The notes under the pieces were generated by a model, which made no database searches, was not told the DNA's origin, and worked only from the letters and a program-made list of their open reading frames with translations. Made by a program: the position numbers and the translations under genes. From positions 138,698,264 through 138,762,263 of the forward strand of contig NC_090943.1 in assembly GCF_040807025.1 (NCBI RefSeq): 64,000 nt of DNA, in the 5' to 3' direction. The DNA is from Struthio camelus. Its lineage: Eukaryota; Chordata; Aves; Struthioniformes; Struthionidae. This document shows, piece by piece, positions 26,081 through 38,400 of the stretch (position 1 is the stretch's first letter; every line of letters starts with the position of its first letter).

Positions 26081-29000
26081 CAGACGCTACAGTAATGTAT
26101 TCAAGTAAATTTAAAAAGAATTTTAAAAACAAAATAATTGGAATTCCATTGTTTTTTGGATAACTACAATTCAAAAATCTCTTGTTAGCAATCATAAGGT
26201 GTTTGTACGCAAGCAAATAATTTATGGGTGGTTAGCCTCAGAAATATGAAGCATACTTATTAGGAAACACTTCAGAGAGCTGACAGAAAAACGGGTAAAG
26301 AGGAAATGATCAAGTTATTGAATGATCCACACAACAGCTTCTCACATGCAGTTTGCAGCCAGAGTAGTGACTTCCAAGTTGCTTAGTTTGGTGTCTTCGA
26401 AATGTCTATGGCGAAGTTCTAGTTTGAAAAGTGATTATGTAAAAATAGCACTTCCTACTCAGCAGATCTGTTCTCATGTGCTTTAGAGGGGAGAGGGAAA
26501 CAAAAATCACTTCATATCTTCACTGCTGAGCTACCATATCTCCAGGAAAACAAACTGGACTATACTCCAGTTTGTGCAACATCATCAAAATCATCAACTT
26601 AAAACTAATGTAACTGGGCAAAGCCCATTATTTCAAATTGTGCCCTTTGAAATTGGACCTACATAACCTCATTATCTTCAGCTGAATGGAAATGAGTGAA
26701 ATGAAAGGAAATAAATCCTTCAGACTGAAAAATCATGATTGGATTTCCTCCAGTTTCCTATCATCACCCAAGCTAATCAAGTTATTTCTTTCCCAGGTGG
26801 AAAATGAAAAGAAAGTGAGATATAACGACGATTCTGTTTTAAAATATTTGGCAGGTCATTTCAGAGCATGGAGCCCATATAAGTTTCAAGAGGTTACATG
26901 AGGACTTCAGAAGGCTAACAGTATGATAACAGCTGCTAGCACAGGGTTGTGAGCAATGCAAAAACCAGACTCACGTAGTCTGGCCAGCCGCTTCCCAGGG
27001 ATGTCAGACTCTTGAGTGATGGAGCCGGCTTTGCCACTATCAACTGTCTCCTGTTTTCAAAGGACTAATGTATCACAACAAATGTTCCTCTCTCAGCCTT
27101 TCAAAAGAAGTCTTTATCTGTGCTCTTCCCTCCTTCCCACTTTCCTGCCCCCCCCCCCCCAAAGAGCAGATGAGGATGCTTTAGCATTTGTTTGTTTGTT
27201 ATTTTGTTTAAGTACAATCTTTAACCCTGGAAAATGCCTACTTAGTATCTATCCAGAAATTTGAAAGGTTACTTTGATCATTTTTGCCAATTATATACCT
27301 TACAGAGGAGAGCAGCTTTACATCTTCAATATTTAGCTAATCTACAAAAACTTCTTTGATCAAATAGACATGCTATTTATCCTCAAAAGCTGTGCCAAAG
27401 TCTCATCTCTAGATAGCCTAATGTGTGAAGTGATGAATTTGTTTTCAAGTCTTTGCAGAATTTTTCACTTCAGATTAAAACACCTACCCTTTTAGCAAGT
27501 GGATTGCATCTCTTGAACTCTATCTTTAAACAGAAAAGAAATGATACTGGGGTGATTCCCTTAGGTTTTTGCCTGACATTTCACTACTTAGAAAACTTCT
27601 GAGAAAGAAAAACTAATGACATCACGCTTGCAGACACAATCTTTCTAGATAAACAGAAATGGCTAGGTATTTCTTTTCCCTATCTGTGATAAAAGTCATT
27701 CCTATGGGCTTTATAGCCACAGATCCTGAAAGCCCTGGGGTAAGTTCTCAGAGCTGTGGAACTTAGAAGCTTCACTAGCCCTAGAACTGCAAGTTTTGAG
27801 TTAGGGCTTCCACACTCATTGCAAATGGTCACACACAAGAAAATGATTTTGACTTTGCAGGAAAAAACTCACCCAGGTTCTGACAGAAACCCATCTAGCA
27901 ATGTAGGTTTTCCAACAGAATCTGGACTCAGATACGTTCCATCAGATTTAGATAAAGGCAAACCCCAGTAAAAAAGCATCAAATTTCTGTGATCAAATTG
28001 TGTTCTTACAAAACATACTTTCCGAGCAACGACTGGGCCTGTAATTCTGTTCTTTTGTACCAAGCTTTCTCTTAAATCTCTTCAAAAAAACTCTTTCCCA
28101 AAATGAAAATCCATCCAAGAATGTTTTATTCAACAAAAGAGGGAGGGTCAAACCCAGCATCACAATTCCTTCATGATTTTAGAATGCAATATTTGCTCTG
28201 AACCTAAGGCTGGGTCTTGGATCCCCTTCAAGCACGGTCTGTCTGCATGTTTACTGAGAAAGTACTTGGTATTCTTCCCCTTACGGTACCAGGCATTCTA
28301 ACAGGAGAGGGTTAACACATCTGGGAAAGGTATACAGTCTGATAACTAAACTGTAATATACCTGGAATCACTGTCAGCAAAGCACTTCTTGTTTACAGCC
28401 CTAAAATTGAAGTACCATAAAAGAGCCTTCTCAGGAAAAACTGCTAGAGCGGCAGTCCTGCCAGAATTATTCCAGTATCTTTGTAGAATATTCGTTAGAG
28501 TTCCCACATCTGGGAGCATGTGCACCCGTGGACTCTATGTGCAGGTAGCTCAGCTACGTTAGAGCTCAGTAGGCTAGGCTCCATCTATCAGTAATATTAC
28601 TCACTAAGGGTATTCAGGTCTTGAAAGAATAACTAATTGTGCACAATCTTGTCTTAATGTGAAAGGCAACTATACTCAGACTTATTTAAGCAAGGATTGC
28701 AGAGTTTGCTACCCTATAAGATGTAAAACAGACAATGAAAATATTAAAGAGAGACATTTAATTACAGAAAAATTGATCTTTTGTAGAATGTGGTAAACTT
28801 TTCATCCTCACCTATCATAAAAATATTCTGGAGGTTGTAAAGCATCTTTTCTCACCAAGGATGAGATTGGGAAACCGTAGAACGTGCTACAAGGATATAT
28901 GGAATATTCTTAAAAATTTACGACTAGATACAATTAAATACAGTCTTCAGTGAGATGGGTTTTTTTTACTTTTTTTCCAAATCTGTAGTTGTATTCTTTT

Positions 29001-30027
29001 TTTGGCTATAATCAGAAGACTCATTTTCTTTGCAAAAATGTTTTTTCTACCTGAGACAAATTTATGGAAATAGATTTACTGAGAATAATTTTGACACTTT
29101 TCTGGCAACAGTCAGTGCTGCTTAGTGAAAGTAGATAAATTTTGCTATAGATGAGATTTGCAAAAACTCATGAAATAATTTCTGAATTCATTCAAATATC
29201 ATCACCATAAAGACCAATCTAAATAGGAAATGTAAGGACTGTAATTTTTACTTACGGCAGGAACTCCATTTGGTATATAGCACCCACAGTTTAATATTAA
29301 AGTATTCATTTTTCCCCAAGGAAAAAAAAAATAAGTGTGGATTCCAATTTTTATTTTTAAAGCTGCCTGAATTGGATTTCTATCATCTATTCTTTCAAAA
29401 TTGCTAGGAGATTGATTTTCTTCCAGTGACTGCAAGTGGAAGATTCCAAAATCTGGTAAGATTTATTGAAGAAAGAAAAAAAAATGACAGGGATCCCTGC
29501 TGTGTCCAACTCCCAATGATCAGAAACAATCTTGTAAAAGATAGAGGGTGTAGAGGGTGCAAAGAACAGCTAAGGACTCTGTCCCTGCAAATCATGAACC
29601 ACAGATCACTCCTTTGTCTCGTAAAAAAGTTAAGGCTCTTGGTAGAAAAGCAACCAGACGACATCACCGGTATTTTGGTGAGGTTGCACTGTTTAGTGAT
29701 GATTTGCACTGTTTAAACTAGGTTTTAGAGCTAACTCCAGTAAGCAATTTCCATCCCATAAGGTAGTGTGACAGGGACATTTAAACTGGATATACCTGAC
29801 AAAACTCATCTTCAGTGCAATGCTTTTTATATCCTCTATCTTGATGGTTCACCTCTTCAATGAACTTTTGGAAGCTTCTCATTTAAATTCTTCACAGTCT
29901 TAACCAGTTAAAAGGTGCTTCAGATGACAACTTAATAAAGGATGATCTTGTGAAAACAGAATAGAACAAGATGACAAGAAATTAGAGTACTATTCTTGGT
30001 ATTTCACAGTTTTTTTTTTCTCATTCT
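26081..30027. other. Gene-free AT-rich stretch
   Basis: Nothing coding is supported. It contains a 13-base C-run at 27148-27160 and short open frames without splice context. A pair of overlapping frames near 29404-29716 on opposite strands reflects composition only. Confidence 0.5.
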
Positions 30028-30125
30028 GAGAAATTTGTTTAACCTTGCTATGCCTCATTGTGCTCTCTATAAAACAAGGATAATGATACATACCTATTCT
30101 ACAGAGATCTGGGAAGATAATTATC
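30028..30125 (+). repeat. MIR CORE-SINE relic
   Basis: TTTGTTTAACCTTGCTATGCCTCA (first part only to be read as TTAACC then TGCCTCA), then TATAAAACAAGGATAATGAT and ACCTATTCTACAG, match the MIR core in order and spacing (TTACTTAACCTCTCTGTGCC, TGTAAAATGGGGATAATAAT, ACCTACCTCATAG). This is the better preserved of the two MIR-like copies. Open frames that cross it on both strands are incidental. Confidence 0.7.
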
Positions 30126-30988
30126 TTTATGTTGAAGGCTATGGGAATGAAAAGTATCATTACTTCACTGTTATTTAATTGCATAAAAATTATCTTTCAA
30201 CTAATATTAAAGTCGTTGGTATTAAATATTACAAGACTGTGTAGAAGTAATCAATGCCATAGTCTTTCACTTTCTGCATGGGTGAAAGTGTTTGCATATG
30301 TGACTTGATCGGCAGTTCCGGATACTTTTAGAGGAATAGAGCCTATCTTCTCTTTGTAGGAGGAAAAACCCCTACCAAATTTTTATCTCCTATTTAGTTC
30401 AGGTTCTTCGTGGCCACCTTATTATATTTCAGGTTTTAGAGCTTCTTAGCTTTGCTAGCATTATAATGCTGTTCTAGTAATTATGCTACAAACAATAATT
30501 ATTTAAAAATAAGCTAGAAGACCAATCTCTCTGATGTGAATGTCCCAGTTGGAAATATAACAATAGCAGGATGTTCACTGAATACAAATCTCTCTACAGC
30601 TTTCCAATAAATTTTCTTCAGTTCAGTGATAACATAAATAATGCTTTTCAAAACAATTTCTAATGGTAAATATGACTCCTATTTTAACACAGGTTAGGAA
30701 CAATTAAGACTAGTGCGTCTTAACTCTCTCCTTCCTTTGTTCTAACCAGTGACCGTGTTTCCTGAAGTAACTCTTGTAAAATCAGAAGAATCTTGGCAGC
30801 AAAAAGATTAGCACATCAACATCAGAAAGTCAGAGGCTATTTGATCTACTAAAATAGAGCGTGATATATACAGGTAGATGTAATAATGGGAACACATAAT
30901 GACATCCCTTGCCCCCAAAGAATTTACAGTCTAGTATTAGGTAGAGGAATTAATGAAGATCTTGGATGTATTAGCTCCTTCTAACTGT
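30126..30988. other. Gene-free stretch with possible old LINE trace
   Basis: No exon is supported. Around 30900-30945 the string CCCCCAAAGAATTTACAGTC resembles a motif I associate with ancient vertebrate LINE tails, but I cannot assign a family. The rest looks unique. Confidence 0.3.
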
Positions 30989-31058
30989 GGAGAGGAGAGG
31001 AGAGGAGAGGAGAGGAGAGGAGAGGAGAGGAGAGGAGAGGAGAGGAGAGGAGGGGGGT
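30989..31058 (+). repeat. (AGAGG)n pentanucleotide microsatellite
   Basis: Twelve uninterrupted AGAGG units (30991-31050), then a G-run, make an all-purine tract on the + strand of about 70 nt. An open frame passing through it would give a GEERR-type repeat protein, which is a by-product of the microsatellite. Long homopurine tracts can adopt triplex (H-DNA) structure and are length-polymorphic. Confidence 0.95.
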
Positions 31059-31929
31059 GGGAAGGAGACATAAGAATTACTCTAACAATATACAGAGGGT
31101 ACTTAAATAAGAACCATCAAGGAAGTTTACCTGAGTTCACATATGCATATTTGTATATGCATATGTATATAGGTATATAAAATAAGTTTATACGGCTCCA
31201 CATAGTATGTAAGTATTGAGTAAGTTTATTTGAAATTTTGGGAAGTGGTTACAGCAGGTCAAATTTTCCTCCTAGGACGCTAGGAAGATTTACATTGTGA
31301 CTCAACAAGAAGGTAATCGGCCTTACTTATTTGCTGGGTCTTTACCTTTCTGTGTGAAAATGAAGGGCACGTTTCATTCTTTTAAGTGTCTTCAGACATT
31401 ACAGTCCACTGCAGCTCTGAGTCACAAATCAAGTACTTATTACAGCATGGATTCTCAGTATCTGATTGCGTTCTGGTTCCCAAGCTTTGTTTGTGAGGAA
31501 TGGTAAAGTTGTACTGCAGTAGCTAAATCAGTTTTAAAAACCCACTAGAACCATACCCATACAGTTTATTTATGCTGTCATTCAATAAGCAGACTAGCCT
31601 ATGATAAATTAATACCAGTGTTCAGTAGGGATCAGTGTATGAATTAAATAAAGGTTCTGTAAGACTGTTCTTATATTTAATCACCACAAGAAAGAACTAC
31701 TGTTATCATCTGAAATGATCCTGCCTAGCTACAGGGGACAATGTGAGAGTAAAGAAGAGTAATACATTGACTTCATTACTGTCAGTGATAGTAAAGACTG
31801 CGGCAAATATAAAAGCCAAGAAAAAAGCCTCAGGGTCACTGTGCAACAGGAGCACAGCCCTATTAAGCAAGGTATTGAAGCTACCCTGACAGATAAGGTC
31901 TAAAGGGTCCAAAAGTTCTAAGCAAGAAA
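31059..31929. other. Gene-free stretch
   Basis: AT-rich DNA with an alternating ATATGCATA-type patch near 31140-31175. No exon or recognised repeat. Confidence 0.5.
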
Positions 31930-32821
31930 CTTCACAGAAATTTGCAAATGACACAAAACTGGGAGGCGTGGCTGATACACCTGAAGGTTGCTCTGCTATT
32001 CAAAGGTAGTTCAACAGGCTAGAGAAACGGGCAGAGAGGAACCTCATGAAGTTCAACATAAGGAAGTGCAGAGTCTTGCACATTGGAAGGAATAATCCCA
32101 TGCACAAGCACATGCTGGCAGTCAACCTGCTGGAAAGCAGCTCTGCAGAGGACTTAGGGGACCTGGCAGCCGCTAAGCTGAACACGGGCCAGCAATGCAC
32201 CCTTGTGTCAAAGAAGGCCAACGGTATCCTGGCTGCATTAGGAAGATTGTTGCCAGCAGAATGAGGGAGGTGATCCTCTCTGCTCAGCACAGCTGATGCC
32301 TCATCTAGACTGCTGGGTTCAGTGCTGGGCTCCCAGTACAAGACAGACATGAAGCTACTGGAGCGAGCCCAGTGAAGGGCCATAAAGACGATGAAGGGTC
32401 TAGAGTATCTCCCATATGAGGAGAGTCTGAGACCGGGGACTGTTCAGCCTGGAGAGGAGATGACTCAGGGACAGATCTTGTCAATGTATATAAAATCTGA
32501 TGAGAAGGTGTAAAGAGGATGGGGCCAGGCTCTTCTCAACGGCATCCAGTGACAGACGGGAGGGAATGTGCACAAAGTGAAACACAGGAAATTCCATTTG
32601 GGCACAAGAAAATTCTTATTAACTGTGAGGGTGGTTGAACATGGGAACAGGTTGGCCAGAGAGGCAGAGGAGTTTCCATCCTTGGAGCTATTCAAAACGC
32701 AACTGGACATGGTCCTGGGCAACCTGCTCTAGCTGACCCTGCCTGAGCAGAGGCGTTGGACCTGTTGATCTCCAGAGGTCTCTTCCAACTCTTCCAACAA
32801 TCCTGTAATTCTCTGATTCGT
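31930..32821 (+). mobile_element. CR1 LINE fragment with broken reverse-transcriptase end
   Basis: This is a longer 5'-truncated CR1 copy in sense orientation. From 31938 a frame reads KFANDTKLGGVADTPEG, then a TAG stop at 32007, then the typical NLMKFN, KCRVLHIGRNNPMH and KKANGIL segments up to a TGA near 32262. This is the tail of the CR1 reverse transcriptase from its catalytic FADD box onward. The first catalytic Asp of that box is Asn here. Beyond it come frameshifted remnants and the 3' region (GGATGGGGCCAGGCTCTTCT, GGTCTCTTCCAAC) with a degraded octamer end near 32800. The copy is dead. It shares the 3' region with the copy at 15.65 kb. Confidence 0.93.
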
Positions 32822-33698
32822 AGGGATCTGAGATAAGTGGATTGAGCAATGTCTAAAGCCCCATAACAAAAAATAAAAAATCTTAAACCAGAATTCAATA
32901 TATTGTGCCATTCATGAAATTATTCAGAACAGCTCTTAAATGTCTAGGATGCATCTTTCATTGTGGCTTTCCAAAATCTGTTTCTAGTCAGTTATTCCAG
33001 AAAATACAATGCTCCTACTCTCTCCGAGATTCAGGAGATGATTGCAATTCCTTTTTGTTTTTATATGCCTAAATAATCCTCTGAAGTCTGGCAATTCTTT
33101 GGAAGGTGAAAGGCTATCAAAAAACTTATGAACAGCTATGCAGTAGCTTTCATATAGTATTTTATATGTTAAAAGATGGTCAAGGACAAAGCAGAATGTG
33201 ATTAAATAGTTTAGATATATGAGTTTTTTTGTTCTGCATATCTATTTTTTACCTATCTGTATAATTTTACTTTTAATACAGATCTATATGAAGAAAACAA
33301 ATGAACCCAGCTGGATCACAAATAATTTCCTTTGCCATACAAGTGTGAGCTACATGCTTATTTACACACTGTCTAGTTTCTAGTGGCTTCTAGAGACTTG
33401 AAATCATTTGGATGCTATTCTATTTTTATGTCTTAATCTCTACCTTTGTTTTCACTACAGGTTCAGTTTTGCTGATATATGCCAGAAACAAAGTAGCTTA
33501 ATTCAGGTTAATTCAAACACATGGAGAAAAAGTATCAGTTACTTTCTTCTGCAAAGGAAAGTTCCTGAGCCTCATTTACTATTCTATAGCATAAGTCTTC
33601 TAGAGAATACAAGTGTTAAATCAGCAGGGCTCTGCAATTACCAATTACTTAGCAGCCAAGGTGAGATTTAAGTGGAAACTTCTTTCATTGATTATAGC

Positions 33699-33766
33699 TA
33701 AGTTGATGCTAATACAGTCTAAATACAGCCTGTATCAGCATCTTAAGTTGATGCTAATACAGGCTG
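33699..33766. repeat. Compound direct plus inverted repeat
   Basis: An exact 19-bp direct repeat, TAAGTTGATGCTAATACAG, occurs at 33699-33717 and 33744-33762. Between them, 33726-33742 is the inverted counterpart. It pairs with 33750-33766 at 16 of 17 positions across a 7-nt loop, and nearly as well with the first copy. The segment can therefore switch between two mutually exclusive hairpins. It could be a local duplication/inversion from template switching. Confidence 0.7.
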
Positions 33767-35094
33767 CACATGTGCCTGCCACAGACAGATTAACCTGTGA
33801 TCTAGAGTGTGCTTTGAGATCCATTTTTTTCATTAGGAAAAGTGTTATGTGAAGGATCGAAACACCTAAAAATTAGCTAGATACTGACTTTTATAGAGGG
33901 AAAATCAATATCTATATTTAGTGGGCAGTCTTTAACATTAACACATTGTCGCCTATGCACTGTGAACCTTTTTGAACAGAAGTGCACAGATTCTAATTAG
34001 TTATATCCTCAAAATAGTAAAAAAGTACAGCAATTTAGTTATAAAATAGGTTGTTGTTTGGGAAAGGAAAAAAAGGTTTGAACTACTCTTGCATTTCTGC
34101 CTTGTCCAGCAGCAGAGAAATGTCATACAAAAGCAAACTTACCATATAAAGTAAATAATGATTTTTCTTTAATGTATCGAGATACTACTTGTTCCAGGAT
34201 CGAATTCTGCCACTGCTATTATATAGTATCACGTAGACAGAATACATTTGTACTGCTCTGTCTCGAAGTCCATTGAGACTTTTCCTGTCACCCAAAGGCT
34301 CAACATACATACAAAAAGAAACACCCTGTAGGCATGTAGTCCCATTGATTTCAGGCTTGTTTTACATGATTAAAAGTTACAGATTTTAGCGCACTAACTT
34401 TCACACTATTCAAAAAACTAATCAAAACTTTGCTCTTTCATACATGAGTTTTATGTAATTTTATGAAAAAATAGAAAGTGGTAGAGTAAAACAGTTATAG
34501 GCATCCAATCCCTATCAAGATTTACAGTTATTTATTATCCACTGTTTGATTATTTAGTTTTTTTATCTCTTTGGGTTAGTAGAAAATGAGAACTGTCAGG
34601 AATCAGAATACTACAATTTTCCATGTGATTGAAAGGGTGGAGACTTAGACATTTATTCAGACCTTCGGGAGTATAAAATGCTCAGTCCTGTGGCTGCATG
34701 TTAGAATGAGCACATTTTAACAAGATCTTCCCCTATTAGCAATGTGCAATAAAATAAAAATGCTGGCCTTTGGCATTTAGTCAAGGCTTAACAAAAACAC
34801 TGCTCTGCTTACTTGTCCTTGTCTTGCACATTAAGATGTATGCATTATGCCAAATAAAACAGATGAAAAAGATCACAAACCCCTTTCTTATCACAACAGT
34901 CAGCAATGTCATTTCTACAAGAGGCTAATGCCTGTTTAAGGTCATCTGAAATGATGAGAAAATTTTTAATTTGGTGTACCTTAAATATGACTAATCAGTA
35001 CAATCTAGTTTGGTGATTATACCCAGCACTAATGCATTCACTGCAAAGCTTGTCTTGCCAAGTTATGTCTTGCAAGAGCTCTGTTTTGGCTTGA

Positions 35095-35480
35095 TCCTTT
35101 GAACAGCTCAATGCCAGGTGCACTATTAGGCCTTGGGCGCCCTGACTAGCCTTACCTGTTGCCTCTACTCACACCTCCTGCCCATGGGCCTTGGAGCTCT
35201 ATTTAACCTCAGGCCTGCGTCTTCAGCTTTTGTCTGATCTATGCTGTAGGTGCACCTACACTCTCAGTCCTGCTCCTGGACTGTTTTTTGGATTTCCTAC
35301 ATTGACCTTGGACCTGGCTTGTTGCCTTGCTTTTGCCTGATGATTGCTAGACTGTTGGTAAGGCCTGCTGCTGTCATCACCCTACTCTGCTCATCTGCCT
35401 GCAGTGGGACTGTGCCCTGCTGGTGAGGACACCACCTGGGCTGTGTTGTGGCCACTCTCAGCTCCTGACTTACCTTCTCT
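35095..35480 (+). other. GC/CT-rich block with TATA-like box, origin unclear
   Basis: This block is richer in C, T and G than the AT-rich DNA on both sides. It carries GAGCTCTATTTAACC, with a TATA-like TATTTAA at 35200-35206, inside otherwise CT-rich sequence. It may be a solo LTR or another dispersed repeat. I cannot name a family or define ends. An open frame on the + strand continues to 35769 but has no motif. Confidence 0.2.
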
Positions 35481-38400
35481 TAAGGAACAGCTCTGCTTTT
35501 GCTGCTCCTTGATATCAGTGGCTACCATTCTTGCCAAAAGTGAATCTCTCTTAGGAGTCAGGCATCTCAAAGCACTCAGCATATCACATAAATACTTTTT
35601 TTTTGTTATATGTGTGGAGGACTCCAAGTCTACCACCCTCACTTGCAGCCTATTTCAGTTACAAGATATTACTTTCAGCATCTTTTTTTCCTTTCTTTTC
35701 CTTCTTTATCCACTCTTTCTCCTCAGAACCTTTCCAAAGTGTGCCAGTGACATTTCCTCCATTAAGTAGGCACTATGATCTAGCTGTACTTCAAACTATG
35801 TGGCTCTGTACAAGAAAAGCTGAAGAGAGAAAATATTTAGAACTAATCAGTGCTAGCAGAAGCAGCCACAGAAATGGTCAGAGGTTTGTATACTCAGAGA
35901 AGAAAAAAGTTAAAATTTTGAGCTTTGTTTTGCTCTATTTTTATTAGCTATTTTCTGCAACCTTGTGTAACTTCCCAGATCCCAGTTGTGTGTCATACCT
36001 TTTTCTTCTAGCTCTCTCATCTTCTGTTTCCTGTCTTGCCGCTTCACTCATCTTCTTTCCTAACTGTTTCACTTTACTTTACCTTCTTCTAATCACTTTT
36101 ACATCCCATAAAGTTGTGCAACTAGACTAATGCTTACTATTATTCTGCTTGTCCGCTGTACCTCTGTTTTCAGTCTGCACCTGGCTTACCTATTTATTTA
36201 TTTATATATACCTATTTGTTTAAATAGTAAGCTTATCAGATGAAAAACTGCTTGCTTCTCTGGATCCTGACTGTGCCAAGTGTTGTAGAAAACGTTTGTG
36301 TTTAGGCACCAAGAGAGTAAATATTACAGCATTATCAATGACATTGTCTTATAACAATCAGTAACAGTGTCACACACTTATAAACATTCAGTTCTACAGA
36401 GACTAATGTTTCTGTATACTTAGAGAATTCCTATAGAATAAAAAAATACTTTTGGAAGCATACCCAACTACCTTCATTGTAAAACATGACTAGTATCCCC
36501 ATATCCATACGACTCCTTTCAGTGCCTGTATCTTACCTACCTAATCTCTCATTATTTTTACCTTTCTTATAATTACTCCAAGAGCTGGAGGTAAAACACA
36601 CATTTCCAAATAGGGGAGAATACTTAAGGCATTTCATTTCTTCTACTATACATCTGATAGAATAGCGTACATTCTAGCAAAGCACTCTAATTAACCGGTT
36701 AAATAAAGATCTGTTCCACATAGCCTTTACATCTGTCCTAACAATCCAGTTTCATACAGTTTACTATATAATGCGTTGACTCAGACATATTTATCAAGTT
36801 TCACTTGCATTTTCTCAGCCATCTGCATATATTCCCAGGACTTAACTATGGCCAATTGCATCATCCAGAAACCAAAAAGAAGCAAAAAATAGGTGCAAAA
36901 TATCTGCCAAATTTGAAGAAAAATATCAATTGTATTTTTTGGAAAGCACCAAGAGTTGGGAGCATGCTGAAAGAAAAGATTATGCTCTGTTAAGGACTTT
37001 ACAAAGCAGTCTGCAGGCTGAATATTAAGCACAAATCTTTTGGTAAGTCTGCTGCATCTAATTTTTTTCTTCCTTAGTTTCTCATAAAACATTTAAATGG
37101 AGAATACTATATATTATGGACTTAAGAGACTATCATGTTAACTTTAATGACTGCTGTACAAAAATGAACGTTTCCTTATCTTTTTGGTAAACTCTTGGTA
37201 AAGGCTGCTTTTATACAGTCCAAAAGAAGAATAAATTGATATCCACCAACTAATTAATATCTAACTTTCCTAGTTCAGGAAAAATCACATATAGTTAACC
37301 TTCTTTCTTTGCCAAAATACTAAATGCATTAGAAATCAAACTAGAAAACCATTTGGATTTTTGACATATTTACAACATGTAGATAGCTTTCCTACTTGAA
37401 GATAAAAGCAGCATGTAAGATATAGATTGACTGTCACTCTGCAAGTGGATGGTTGGCCTTATAAGTCTCTTAAATTGCACACAGGCAAGTTGACTATCCA
37501 GAGAAGTACTAATCATAATATATTTTCAGCCCACATGCAGAACAGAGGCTTTGCAAGTTGATTGTTAATTCATATCAATGAAATTATATATTGCTCCATA
37601 CTTCATTAAACACTCTGGTAAAAATACAGACCAGCTCCCAACACTCATTAATTTCAGAATACATTTTAGGTATTATTTAAGATGCAAAATAAAGTAACTT
37701 CCTTTCAACAATGACTAATTTAAGTGAAGCTCACAGATTGACTTCAAACTATTAACAATGGTGGCACATAATTTTTCCTCAGTCGTAAGGGTTGTGTTGC
37801 TTCCAAAGAAAAAAGCACCAAAAACTTAGCATAATATCCTATTGATTTACACAAAGAATTACACAAAAAGCGTCTTGTTTGCCTCACTGTCCATTACAGC
37901 TAGGAAAAAAAAAATTATCTTTTTTTTAAATGCAGAATGTGTTGTGCTTGCAGTTTACAATCAATGAATAGGACAGAGGTAATAACACATGACACTTTCT
38001 GCTGACATACTCATTCTGTATAATAATAAAACTCTGAGATAAGTTACAAATTGAAAATATAAAAATAAAAGGAAAATATTTCTTTTCCCATCACAGGTCA
38101 TGGGAAAAAAAGGAATGAAATCAAGTATTCCTAATGTTTTGAAAGAAAGAATGGCTTGAAAGACAGAATGGCCTAAAATACCCTATTATTTGTAAAACGC
38201 CATTACAGTAGGTGAACTTTATCCTTAATATAATTGCCATCATTATCTAAGTTAGTTCTCTATTAGTGTAACAGCTATACAATGTGCTTCTAGTTTCTTC
38301 ACTAAGAAAACTAAAAAACTGTAATGAAATACTAGTAACATTTTTTTCCAATATCAGTGCCAAATCTCTTAAAGAAATGTGCATAGAGGAAGTAAGTATC

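Noticed and set aside
30953-31180. 75-codon frame with a GEERR repeat
   Set aside because: A translation of the (AGAGG)n microsatellite.
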